64,000 nucleotides of DNA from Nannocystis sp. (GTDB lineage: Bacteria > Myxococcota_A > Polyangia > Nannocystales > Nannocystaceae), in assembly GCF_016714285.1 (NCBI RefSeq), contig NZ_JADJNN010000003.1, positions 434,001-498,000 of the forward strand, in the 5' to 3' direction. Positions within the stretch are counted from its first letter, which is position 1. Every line of letters begins with the position of its first letter. A program made the position numbers and the translations under genes. Below are positions 43,506-53,325 of the stretch, in pieces. Under the pieces are notes generated by a model. It was given only the letters and a program-made list of their open reading frames with translations, made no database searches and had not been told where the DNA came from.

Positions 43506-44807
43506 ATGACCTCCTCGATCCTTGTCGCGAGCTTCGCTGTCGTCGCCGCTCTCCTCGCGTCAGCGCCTGCTGCGGCTTCGGCTGCGGCTTCGGCCGCGGC
43601 ACCTGCACCTGCAGCGGCAGCGGCAGCGGCAGCGGCAGCGGCAGCGGCACCGGCCACGACAGTTGGCACAGCAACTGTTTCGGATCCCGAGACGTCGGCC
43701 GGCGCTGCGCTGGGCACACCGACGGGCACACCGACGATCGCGCCGAAGAAGGGCCCGCGTGCGCCCGAGGAGCCGCCCGTGGCGAGCGCTGGCAAGTCGA
43801 CGCGCGCCGTGCCGCTCGAGCTGCGACCCGCCGCGCCGGAGGCTGACCTCGGGCTGTGGGCCGACGACGCCTCGCGACTGCCCCGCATCGAGCCGTCCGC
43901 GGTGGTGCGCGGCCGGGGCCCGCGGTCGCTGCCGCTGGTCGGCTGGAGCGGCGCGCTGGCCGAGCCGAGCTTCGTCGACCACCACCACCGCGTGCCCTAC
44001 GTCGACCGCCCGCCGAGCTTCGGCCACACGCTCAAGCCAGGCGAGCACTTCAAGTACGACGTCTACTTCGGCGGGAATCCGACGGGCATCGCCGAGGCGG
44101 CGGTCGTGGCTCGCGAGGCCGGGCCGCTCGGCACGCCGGACCGCATCCGCCTCGAGGGCTCGGCGCGCACGAGCGGCGTGGCGGCGCTGCTGACGACGAT
44201 CGTGTACGACATGGCCGCGTACCTCGACGCCGAGACCGGCGCGCCGCTGCAGACCGGCGCGATCACCAAGCGCGAGGGCCTGGCCAGCAGTTACAAGCGT
44301 CGCGAGACGACGGCGACCTTCTTCGGTCGCGGCTTCGTGGAGCTCGAGGACGACAAGGACGGCAAGAAGACGAGCGCGCGCAAGCGCCTGCCGATCGACA
44401 CCTTCGACCCGCTATCGGTGATGGCGTGGGTCCGCTCGCTCGATCTCGCGGCTGGCGAGAAGGCCAAGGCTTATGGTCTCGACGGCGGCACATTGCTGCG
44501 GGTCGACATCGTCTCGCGGGGACCGACGCGCACCTCCGACCTGCCGCCACTGGCTGCGGCGCTTGGGATCTCGCAGGACCAGGTCGTCGCGTACGACGGC
44601 AGCATCACCCGCGTCGACCGCTTCGGGGCCGCAATCCCCGGAAAAAAGGTGTACAAGATGCGCGTCTGGGTGAGCAACGAGGGGCGACGGATCCCGCTCA
44701 TGATCGAGAGCGACCTGTGGCTCGGTGTCGTGCGTTTGATCTTGACCCAGTACGACCCTCCGCACGAGTCCAGCGGAGCGCGTATACCAGCCCCCACACG
44801 CGGTTAG
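43506..44807 (+). CDS. DUF3108 domain exported protein with poly-Ala tract
   Basis: Exported protein of 433 aa. Signal peptide (MTSSILVASFAVVAALLASA) is followed by a poly-Ala/Pro segment encoded by a hexanucleotide microsatellite (GCAGCG) at about 43612-43650. The DUF3108 core begins LKPGEHFKYDVYFGGNPTG and ends RRIPLMIESDLWLGVVRLIL. DUF3108 proteins are periplasmic, function unknown. It is divergent from pdxA. Confidence 0.85.
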   Translation: MTSSILVASFAVVAALLASAPAAASAAASAAAPAPAAAAAAAAAAAAAPATTVGTATVSDPETSAGAALGTPTGTPTIAPKKGPRAPEEPPVASAGKSTRAVPLELRPAAPEADLGLWADDASRLPRIEPSAVVRGRGPRSLPLVGWSGALAEPSFVDHHHRVPYVDRPPSFGHTLKPGEHFKYDVYFGGNPTGIAEAAVVAREAGPLGTPDRIRLEGSARTSGVAALLTTIVYDMAAYLDAETGAPLQTGAITKREGLASSYKRRETTATFFGRGFVELEDDKDGKKTSARKRLPIDTFDPLSVMAWVRSLDLAAGEKAKAYGLDGGTLLRVDIVSRGPTRTSDLPPLAAALGISQDQVVAYDGSITRVDRFGAAIPGKKVYKMRVWVSNEGRRIPLMIESDLWLGVVRLILTQYDPPHESSGARIPAPTRG

Positions 44808-44885
44808 CTGGTCTCACAGCCTGGTTTGCTCCGCTGTGCTTCGGGGCTCGATGATCCTGTTACACTCCACGACCCGCCTCTCCTC

Positions 44886-46448
44886 ATGACCGCGCAACGC
44901 TACCGACCACTGTACAAGCTCGACGCGGGCGGCATGGCCGAGGTCTATGTCGCCGAGGCCGAGTCGATGGCGGGCTTCAAGAAGAAGGTCGCGATCAAGC
45001 GGATCCTTCCCGGGCTGATCAAGGACCAGCGCTTCGTCCGGATGTTCCTGGACGAGGCCCGCCTCAGCCTGCGCCTCAATCACGCCAACATCGTCTCGGT
45101 CTTCGACATCGGTGAGAGCGAGAACACCTACTTCATCGTCATGGACTTCGTCCATGGCACCAACTTGAAGTCGCTGCTCGAGTACCAGGCCAAGAAGGGC
45201 GGGACGATGCCGGTGGCGATGGTGGTGTGGATCTTGAACGAGATCCTCAAGGGCCTCGCCTACGCGCACAAGCTCACCGACTCCGAGACCGGCCGCCCGA
45301 TCGGCATCGTCCACCGCGACATCTCGCCGCCGAACATCCTGGTCTCGTGGAACGGCGAGGTGAAGCTGACCGACTTCGGCCTGGCCAAGGCGACCACGCA
45401 GCTGGAGTCGACCGACCCCGGCGTGGTCAAGGGCAAGTACAGCTACCTCTCGCCGGAGGCCGCCCGTGGCGAGGAGATCGACCACCGCGCCGACGTGTTC
45501 TCGGTCGGCATCCTCGCCTTCGAGATGCTGACGGGGCGCCGCCTGTTCCGCGGCAAGAACGACTACCAGACCATCGCCCTCGTCCGCGCCTGCGACGTGC
45601 CGAGCGTCCGCTCGTACAACCCCGACGTCCCGGCCGAGCTCGAGGCAGTGCTGGCGAAGGCGCTGTCGAAGGACATCAAGGACCGCTACGACGACGCCGA
45701 CGACTTCTCGGACGCGCTGCTGCAGTTCCTGTTCTCGAACCGGCTCAAGATCGGTGCCCGCGACGTCATCGACTACTGTCGCCCGATCCGCGAGGACCTC
45801 GACGCCGACAAGCGGGCCCAGGAGAAGAAGGCCCAGGAGGAGCGCTCCCCCGGCGGCAACAACCTCATCATCAACCTCATCAACGAGGAGATGCTGCACT
45901 TCCGGTCGCTCGGCGACGGCGAGAAGCCGGCCCAGGAGGGCCTCGCCTCCGAGCCGCTGGTGGCGGTGTCGGTCGACCGCAACAATTCGTCGGGCGCGAG
46001 CAACCCGAACAAGTCGGGCGCGAGCAAGCCGGGCTCGAGCGGGCGCGGCAACGTGGGCAGTCTGGGCAGTCTGGGCGGGAGCATGAGCGACAACGACCCG
46101 TCGCGGCCGCTCGACGTCGACGTGTTCACGCCGGTGCCGGGCAAGGTGCCGATGACGCCGAACAAGCTGGCGCTGTCGCCGACGCCGGTGGAGCCGCTGT
46201 CGAAGCTGAGCGACGAGCTGACGCCGGCGCCGGTGAGTGAGAAGTCGGCGAAGGGTTCCGAGAAGGGGCCCGCGAAGGGGAGCAAGGCGGACAAGCCGGC
46301 CGAGCCGATGCGGACGATCCCGCCGGACCCGCGGACGGCCCGGCCGCCGCAGCCGACCAGCAAGGAGGGCAGCTCGGCGTGGATCATCGTGCTCGGGCTG
46401 CTGCTGCTGGGCGGCGGTGTGGTCGCCTTCCTCGTGTTCGGGATGTGA
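44886..46448 (+). CDS. Ser/Thr protein kinase, tail-anchored
   Basis: Cytoplasmic kinase of 520 aa held in the membrane by a C-terminal helix (about 496-517, WIIVLGLLLLGGGVVAFLVF). Motifs: GGMAEV (15-20), Lys38, HRDISPPN (143-150), DFG (163-165), and SPEAARGEEIDHRADVFSVG. A low-complexity linker of about 170 residues joins the kinase to the helix. The start at 44886 (MTAQRYRPLYKL) precedes the Gly-loop by normal distance. It overlaps the gamma-carbonic anhydrase gene (TGATG). Confidence 0.95.
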   Translation: MTAQRYRPLYKLDAGGMAEVYVAEAESMAGFKKKVAIKRILPGLIKDQRFVRMFLDEARLSLRLNHANIVSVFDIGESENTYFIVMDFVHGTNLKSLLEYQAKKGGTMPVAMVVWILNEILKGLAYAHKLTDSETGRPIGIVHRDISPPNILVSWNGEVKLTDFGLAKATTQLESTDPGVVKGKYSYLSPEAARGEEIDHRADVFSVGILAFEMLTGRRLFRGKNDYQTIALVRACDVPSVRSYNPDVPAELEAVLAKALSKDIKDRYDDADDFSDALLQFLFSNRLKIGARDVIDYCRPIREDLDADKRAQEKKAQEERSPGGNNLIINLINEEMLHFRSLGDGEKPAQEGLASEPLVAVSVDRNNSSGASNPNKSGASKPGSSGRGNVGSLGSLGGSMSDNDPSRPLDVDVFTPVPGKVPMTPNKLALSPTPVEPLSKLSDELTPAPVSEKSAKGSEKGPAKGSKADKPAEPMRTIPPDPRTARPPQPTSKEGSSAWIIVLGLLLLGGGVVAFLVFGM

Positions 46449-46960
46449 TGCTGCAGGGCTTTCGCGGCAAGCACCCGCGGGTCGACCCGAGCGCCTATGT
46501 GCACCCGACGGCGACGCTGATCGGCGACGTGGAGATCGGGCCGCGCGCGAGCATCTGGCCCGGGGTGGTGCTGCGCGGCGACGACGGGCCGATCGTGATC
46601 GGCGCCGACACTTCGGTGCAGGACGGCACGGTGATCCACATGACGGAGGGCCTGTCGCACACGCGGGTCGGCGCGCGGGTGACGATCGGCCACCGGGTGA
46701 TCCTTCACGGCTGCACGGTCGGCGACGACTGTCTGATCGGCATGGGCGCCTGCGTGCTCGACAACGCGGTGGTCGAGCCGTGGGCCTTCGTGGCCGCGGG
46801 GACGCTGGTCGCGCCCAACAAGGTCGTGCCGACGGGGCAGATGATGATGGGCAACCCCGGCAAGCTGGCGCGCCCGCTGACCGCGGTCGACCGCGACTGG
46901 ATCACGCACAGCTGGCGCGCCTACGTGAAGCGCTCGCGCGAGTACATGGCCGGGTCCTGA
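46448..46960 (+). CDS. gamma-class carbonic anhydrase-like protein
   Basis: Left-handed beta-helix trimer of 170 aa. Zinc ligands correspond to His64, His82 and His87 (QDGTVIHM, TIGHRVILHGC). Hexapeptide repeats are evident (VHPTATLIGDVEIG, GDDCLIGMGA). Some family members lack activity, and the usual Glu62/Glu84 pair is not confirmed by eye. It overlaps the kinase stop by one base. Confidence 0.92.
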   Translation: MLQGFRGKHPRVDPSAYVHPTATLIGDVEIGPRASIWPGVVLRGDDGPIVIGADTSVQDGTVIHMTEGLSHTRVGARVTIGHRVILHGCTVGDDCLIGMGACVLDNAVVEPWAFVAAGTLVAPNKVVPTGQMMMGNPGKLARPLTAVDRDWITHSWRAYVKRSREYMAGS

Positions 46961-47021
46961 GCGGGCAGCGCGTCGTCAGCCCGGGCCCCTCAAGCGGGGC
47001 TGGTGAGGTGCTCGCGCGTGG

Positions 47022-48008
47022 TCAGCCCGGGATGGTGAAGCACTCGATGCTGGTGTCGATGCGGAAGTTGGACATGTCGGTGTGCCGCTCGGCGTGGAAG
47101 ATCGCCATCGTGTACATGCCGCCGACCTGGATGCCGAGCGCGTCCGCCTGGGCGTCGAGGTCGACCGAGGCCTCGAGCTCGGGGTGCACGCCGCCGAGGT
47201 CGATCGCCAGCTTGCCGTTGATGAAGAGCCACAGGTCGTCGTCGCCGATGAAGGTGAAGACCTCGCCGCCCTTGTAGTTGAAGACGGTGTGGATCTCGCT
47301 GGTGAAGTGGAAATTGTGCGGGTTGCCCTCGTTGCCCCAGCCCTGGTCGTCGATCGGGAAGAAGGCGTTGCTCTCGAACGAGAACACCCCCGGCATCACC
47401 TCGGTCAGCGGGATCTCGATGGCGAAGGGGATGTTGGTGTCGGGCGTGTTGTTGTACCACTGGGCGAATGGGCCCGGTCCGGCGGTCTGGGCGGTCGGGC
47501 CCGGCGCGGCGTAGACGGGCTTGTTGTCGGGGCCGAGCGCGGGCAACACGATGCCCTTCTGACCGAGGTCGCTGGTGAAGTCCTCGAAGTCCGGGTGCTC
47601 CGCCTTGAAGTCGCGGATCGTGGCCTGGAGCGCCTTCTCGCAGTCTCCGAAGCCGGTGGTCGCGAAGCCGGTGGTCGTGCCGAGGCTCGGGTCGCCGCTG
47701 CTGCTGGCGTCGCTGGTCTCGCCGCTGGTCTCGCCGACGCCGCTGCTGCTGGCGCTGGTGGCCTCGCTGGTGCCCTCGCTGGTGGTCGGCACGCCGCCTG
47801 TCTCGCTGGCGCCGTCGCTGGTGCCCTGGGTGGCGCCGGTCGGCTGGGTCGCCGCGCTGGCGCTGCCCGACTCGGCGCGGCCGGAGTCGCCGCAGGCCAT
47901 CAGGCAGGCCAATAGGCAGGCCCATGAGCAGGCCCATGGGCGAGCCGATGGGAACGCCGGCAACCAGGCCACCAGGCAGGAGTGGGCGACGAGCGGGCTG
48001 CAGAGCAT
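47022..48008 (-). CDS. fibro-slime domain lipoprotein
   Basis: Surface lipoprotein, 328 aa from ATG 48008. The start was set at the signal peptide ending LMACGDSG; the longer frame upstream crosses the divergent promoter region. A Ser/Thr/Gly-rich stalk precedes the fibro-slime domain: LQATIRDFKAEHPDFE, then FTFIGDDDLWLFINGK and LAIDLGGVHPELEAS. Such domains occur in Fibrobacter and myxobacterial surface proteins and may bind sugars. Confidence 0.87.
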   Translation of the reverse strand: MLCSPLVAHSCLVAWLPAFPSARPWACSWACLLACLMACGDSGRAESGSASAATQPTGATQGTSDGASETGGVPTTSEGTSEATSASSSGVGETSGETSDASSSGDPSLGTTTGFATTGFGDCEKALQATIRDFKAEHPDFEDFTSDLGQKGIVLPALGPDNKPVYAAPGPTAQTAGPGPFAQWYNNTPDTNIPFAIEIPLTEVMPGVFSFESNAFFPIDDQGWGNEGNPHNFHFTSEIHTVFNYKGGEVFTFIGDDDLWLFINGKLAIDLGGVHPELEASVDLDAQADALGIQVGGMYTMAIFHAERHTDMSNFRIDTSIECFTIPG

Positions 48009-48129
48009 CGCAATAGCGGTAGCCCGCGGGGCGAGGGCCGTCAATTCCTCGCGAGGCTGATCCGCGCGTTGCGCGCGGACTTGACGTAGTGGCGCGCTGG
48101 CGGCTATCCGCAGCGGGAGAGCGGGGCCA

Positions 48130-49269
48130 ATGCCAACTGAGCTGATCGATGTCCCCCTGAGCGACCGGAAGCTGGTCGAGCGCTTCATTCGCGTGCCCTG
48201 GTACGTGAACCGCGAGCACCACCCGAGCCCGCAGTGGGTCCCGCCGCTGCTGATGGACCGCCGGGACTACCTAAACCCGGACAAAAACCCGTTCTTCGAG
48301 CACGTGAAGGCGGCGTTCTGGATCGCCCGGGTCGACGGCCGCGATGTCGGGCGCGTGGCCGCGGTGGTCGACGCCGACTACATCAAGTTTCATGGCACGC
48401 AGACCGGCTACCTCGGGATGTTCGAGTGCATCGACGACCACGCGGTGGCGCAGGCGCTGGTCGACCGCGCGAGCGCGTGGCTGCGCGAGCAGGGCATGAC
48501 CTCGATGATCGGGCCCTTCGAGCTGTCGACCAACTACATCTCGGGCGTGCTGGTCGACGCCTTCGACCGCGACCCTGGCATCAACATGCCGTACAACCCG
48601 CCGTACTATGACCGGCTGCTCGGCGAGTGCGGCATGCGCAAGGTCAAGGACCTGCTGCACTGGGAGCTCGACCCGCAGAAGCCGACGCCGGAGCGGGTGG
48701 TGCGGGTGGCGGAGAAGATGGCGACGCGCAGCGGGGTGAAGCTGCGCAAGATGAGCTTCGCCGACTGGGACGCGGAGGTGCTGCGCACGCTCGAGATCTA
48801 CAACGACGCCTGGGAGAAGAACTGGGGCTTCGTGCCGATCGGGAAGAAGGAGTACCTGCACATCGCCAAGGACCTGAAGATGGTCCTGCACCCGGACTTC
48901 GCGCTGCTGGCGGAGGTCAACGGCGAGCCGGCGGCGTTCGTGCTGACGATCCAGAACGTCAACCCGGTGCTCAAGAAGCTCGACGGCAAGCTGTTCCCGT
49001 TCGGGATCTTCCGCCTCCTGTGGGACCTGAAGGTCCGCAAGAAGATCACGGGCGGGCGCCTGATCTTGCTCGGCATCAAGGCGAAGTTCCGCGGGCAGGG
49101 CATCGACTCGCTGATGTTCCTCGCCACCCACCGGGCCGGCGCGGCGCAGGGCTGGACCTCCGGCGAGATCGGCTGGACGCTCGAGGACAACTTCAAGGTA
49201 AATAGCGCGATCAAGAGCATGGACGGGCACCAGGTCGCGACCTACCGGGTCTACGAGCGTGACCTGTGA
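48130..49269 (+). CDS. GNAT-fold N-acyltransferase, possible bacterial ceramide synthase type
   Basis: Protein of 379 aa with an N-terminal conserved segment (VERFIRVPWYVNREHHPSPQ, MPYNPPYYDRLLGECG) and GNAT-like core (ILLGIKAKFRGQGIDSLMF). It is upstream of ACP (10-bp gap) and a fatty acyl-AMP ligase. In Caulobacter a GNAT-related acyltransferase (bCerS) acts in ceramide synthesis and lies near ACP and acyl-ACP synthetase genes. That assignment here is an inference; the acyl acceptor is not shown. The start ATG 48130 follows GGGAGAGCGGGGCC. Confidence 0.7.
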   Translation: MPTELIDVPLSDRKLVERFIRVPWYVNREHHPSPQWVPPLLMDRRDYLNPDKNPFFEHVKAAFWIARVDGRDVGRVAAVVDADYIKFHGTQTGYLGMFECIDDHAVAQALVDRASAWLREQGMTSMIGPFELSTNYISGVLVDAFDRDPGINMPYNPPYYDRLLGECGMRKVKDLLHWELDPQKPTPERVVRVAEKMATRSGVKLRKMSFADWDAEVLRTLEIYNDAWEKNWGFVPIGKKEYLHIAKDLKMVLHPDFALLAEVNGEPAAFVLTIQNVNPVLKKLDGKLFPFGIFRLLWDLKVRKKITGGRLILLGIKAKFRGQGIDSLMFLATHRAGAAQGWTSGEIGWTLEDNFKVNSAIKSMDGHQVATYRVYERDL

Positions 49270-49279
49270 AGGGGACCCG

Positions 49280-49548
49280 ATGAACCAAGCCACGCATAGC
49301 CACGAGTCGGTGCTCGCCCAGATCTTCGCCTACCTGGACGAGCACCTGCAGCAGCGGCCCGTGGCGCCGATCTCCGCCCAGTCGCGGCTGATCGCCGACC
49401 TCGGCCTCGACTCGCTGCAGTCGTTCGAGATGGTCGCCGACCTCGAGGACCACTACGGCGTCACGGTGGCGATGGAGGCGCTGCAGGGGGTCACCACGCT
49501 CGATGACGTGGCCCGGGTGATCGTCGATGCGTTCGCGGGCAGGGCGTC

Positions 49549-49552
<4 letters not shown>
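49280..49552 (+). CDS. acyl carrier protein
   Basis: Small carrier of 90 aa. The phosphopantetheine site is Ser45 in LGLDSLQSFE. A GAAGGGGACC site precedes the ATG at 49280. It sits between the GNAT-type acyltransferase and FAAL, overlapping FAAL by 4 bp (ATGA), so it is dedicated rather than the housekeeping AcpP. Confidence 0.92.
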
Positions 49553-51351
<1,799 letters not shown>

Positions 51352-51394
51352 GGAGTGAGCCCGGGCGCGGGCCGATCGCTATGGCTCGTTGTGG

Positions 51395-51406
51395 TCGCGG
51401 CCGCGA
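51395..51406. terminator. palindrome between FAAL and the convergent HDAC gene
   Basis: TCGCGGCCGCGA lies between two convergent genes (stops at 51351 and 51423), flanked by CTCG and CGAG. A possible bidirectional terminator without a T-run. Confidence 0.35.
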
Positions 51407-51422
51407 GCGAGTCAAGAGCGCG

Positions 51423-53240
51423 TCACGGCGCGGGCAGCAGCGTGTAGTGATAGTCGTCGGCGACCTCGTCCATCGCCCGCGCGTAGCCCTCGCTGTCGAG
51501 CGCGGCCTGGAGCTCCGGTGAGAGCGGGAGGACCATGGGCGCTGGTTCGTAAGCGATCGGGGCGCCGCTGCGGCGGTCGACGACGCGGCCGGCTTGCAGC
51601 GCGGTGGTCATGCCGCCGAGGGGGAGGCCGCCGAGGGCCTCGTGGAGGGCGCGCAGGCGGGCGCCGGCGCGGGGGTCGATGAAGCGGAGGCGGCGCTGCC
51701 ACTGGAGGGCGAGGTGGAACTGCGAGGGCGTGACGAGCAGGCCGGCGAGGCCGACGCGCTCGCAGGCGACGACGAGCAGGGCGACCAGCTCGGCGAACAG
51801 GCCGAGGCCGGGGAAGCGCTGGCCGGGCAGCTGGGGGCGGCTGTCGCCGAAGCGCTCGCGCGGGTTCTGCAGCAGCAACCAGTCGATGGAGAGCAGCTCG
51901 AAGCCGGGGACGACGCGGCGCTCACGGTGGACGACGAGCTCGATGAGCAGCTCGGCGCGGGCCGGGTCGGCGAAGATCTTGATCGACTGCCGGCTGGGGT
52001 CGTCGAAGTCGCAGACCAGCGTCGGCTCCTTGAAGCCCTTGCCGCGCAGGCGGTCGAGGAAGCCGTGCCGCTCGAGCGCCAGCTCGAGGCCCTGGCGCGA
52101 GTAGTAGCCGAGCAGGCGCGACTCCTGGCCGACGTGCGCGGGCATCACGTCCTCGAGGGTGAGCCCGAAGCCGTCGTTGCCGCGGCCGGTGAGCTCGTCC
52201 TCGTGCAGCAGGCGCGCGAGGTGCCGCGCCCGCATCAGGGTCAGCTCGTCGTTCTCGGGCGGGCGAAAGCGGTGGTGGCCGGTCTGCAGCCAGGCGAAGC
52301 TGCGGGCCCAGTAGCGCCAGGCGAGCGGGCCGTAGCCGCCAGCGAGGGTGACGACCAGCGCGGCGGCGGGGGCGAGCTGGTGGCACAGCTCGAACACGGC
52401 GACGTCGCGCGCGAGCATGGCGGCCTCGGACAGCGACCAGTCGCCGATCGGGTCGTCGTCGGCCCCGTCGACGCCGGCGACGAAGTAGATGAGGTTCGGC
52501 CGGAACTGCCGCAGGACCACGCTGACGTGGGTGCGCACGGCGTCGAGGTAGGTGGCGTCGTCGACGTCGGGGCCGAGCGCGACGCAGGTCGACTCGACCG
52601 CGGGGGCGTCGTCCCAGTTGCTGTGGTGGATCGAGAGGGTGTGGACGGTGCGGTCGGCGGCGAAGATCGTGCGTGTGCCGTCGCCGTCGTGCATGTCGAG
52701 GTCGATGACGAGGACCCGCCCGTGGAAGCCGAGCGCGCGCTGCTCGGCGATCGCCACGGCGACGTCGTTGAACACGCAGAAGCCGCGACCGGCGGTCGCG
52801 CGCGCGTGGTGGAAGCCGCCGCCGAGGTTGATCGCGATGTTGCCGGTGGACAGGGCGATGTCGGTGGCCAGCATGGTGCCGCCGACCATGCTGCGCTGGA
52901 GATCGAGGATGCGCTGGGTGTCGCGGTCGCTGACCTGGGTGGCGACGATCCGACTCATGGTCGCGGGGGTCTGCGCCGATTCGATGTACGCGTCGCTGTG
53001 GACCCGCAAGATCGCGTGGTACGAGGCCAGCGGGGGCTGCTTGATGTGCTCGCCCTCGACCAGGCCCTCGCTGGCCAGCGCGGTCAACACCCGCTCGCCG
53101 CGGACCTCGTCGAAGGGGATCCCCGGCCACGCGAACTGATACTGCGGCCCGTAGACGAAGCGGGCCGGGTGCGGCCGCCAGCGGGCGACCACCTGGTTGA
53201 CCCGGCGACGCAGGTTGCGGAGAAACTTCGGCTCGTACAT
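51423..53240 (-). CDS. histone-deacetylase-fold protein with C-terminal extension
   Basis: Zinc-dependent deacetylase of the AcuC/AphA/HDAC family, 605 aa. HDAC core is residues 25-325: HisHis144-145 in GGGFHHA, metal ligands Asp182 and His184 (DLDMHDGDGT), Asp258 in AGVDGADDDP and Tyr303 in AGGYG. A further 280 residues (from about 330) are unlike a standard HDAC; they include NDGFGLTLEDVMPAHVG and FEEPTL-like segments. Substrate may be acetyl-lysine or a polyamine; not decidable by eye. The start at 53240 (MYEPKFLRNLRRRVNQ) is chosen over a longer frame antisense to the next gene. Divergent from the 5-oxoprolinase. Confidence 0.9.
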   Translation of the reverse strand: MYEPKFLRNLRRRVNQVVARWRPHPARFVYGPQYQFAWPGIPFDEVRGERVLTALASEGLVEGEHIKQPPLASYHAILRVHSDAYIESAQTPATMSRIVATQVSDRDTQRILDLQRSMVGGTMLATDIALSTGNIAINLGGGFHHARATAGRGFCVFNDVAVAIAEQRALGFHGRVLVIDLDMHDGDGTRTIFAADRTVHTLSIHHSNWDDAPAVESTCVALGPDVDDATYLDAVRTHVSVVLRQFRPNLIYFVAGVDGADDDPIGDWSLSEAAMLARDVAVFELCHQLAPAAALVVTLAGGYGPLAWRYWARSFAWLQTGHHRFRPPENDELTLMRARHLARLLHEDELTGRGNDGFGLTLEDVMPAHVGQESRLLGYYSRQGLELALERHGFLDRLRGKGFKEPTLVCDFDDPSRQSIKIFADPARAELLIELVVHRERRVVPGFELLSIDWLLLQNPRERFGDSRPQLPGQRFPGLGLFAELVALLVVACERVGLAGLLVTPSQFHLALQWQRRLRFIDPRAGARLRALHEALGGLPLGGMTTALQAGRVVDRRSGAPIAYEPAPMVLPLSPELQAALDSEGYARAMDEVADDYHYTLLPAP

Positions 53241-53325
53241 CGCGGGTCCGTGCTCGCTGCAGTGGTTGCATGTCCCGACGCCGCGGCCAAGGGCGGTGCG
53301 CCGAAATCCGCCACGCGCTGCTAGG

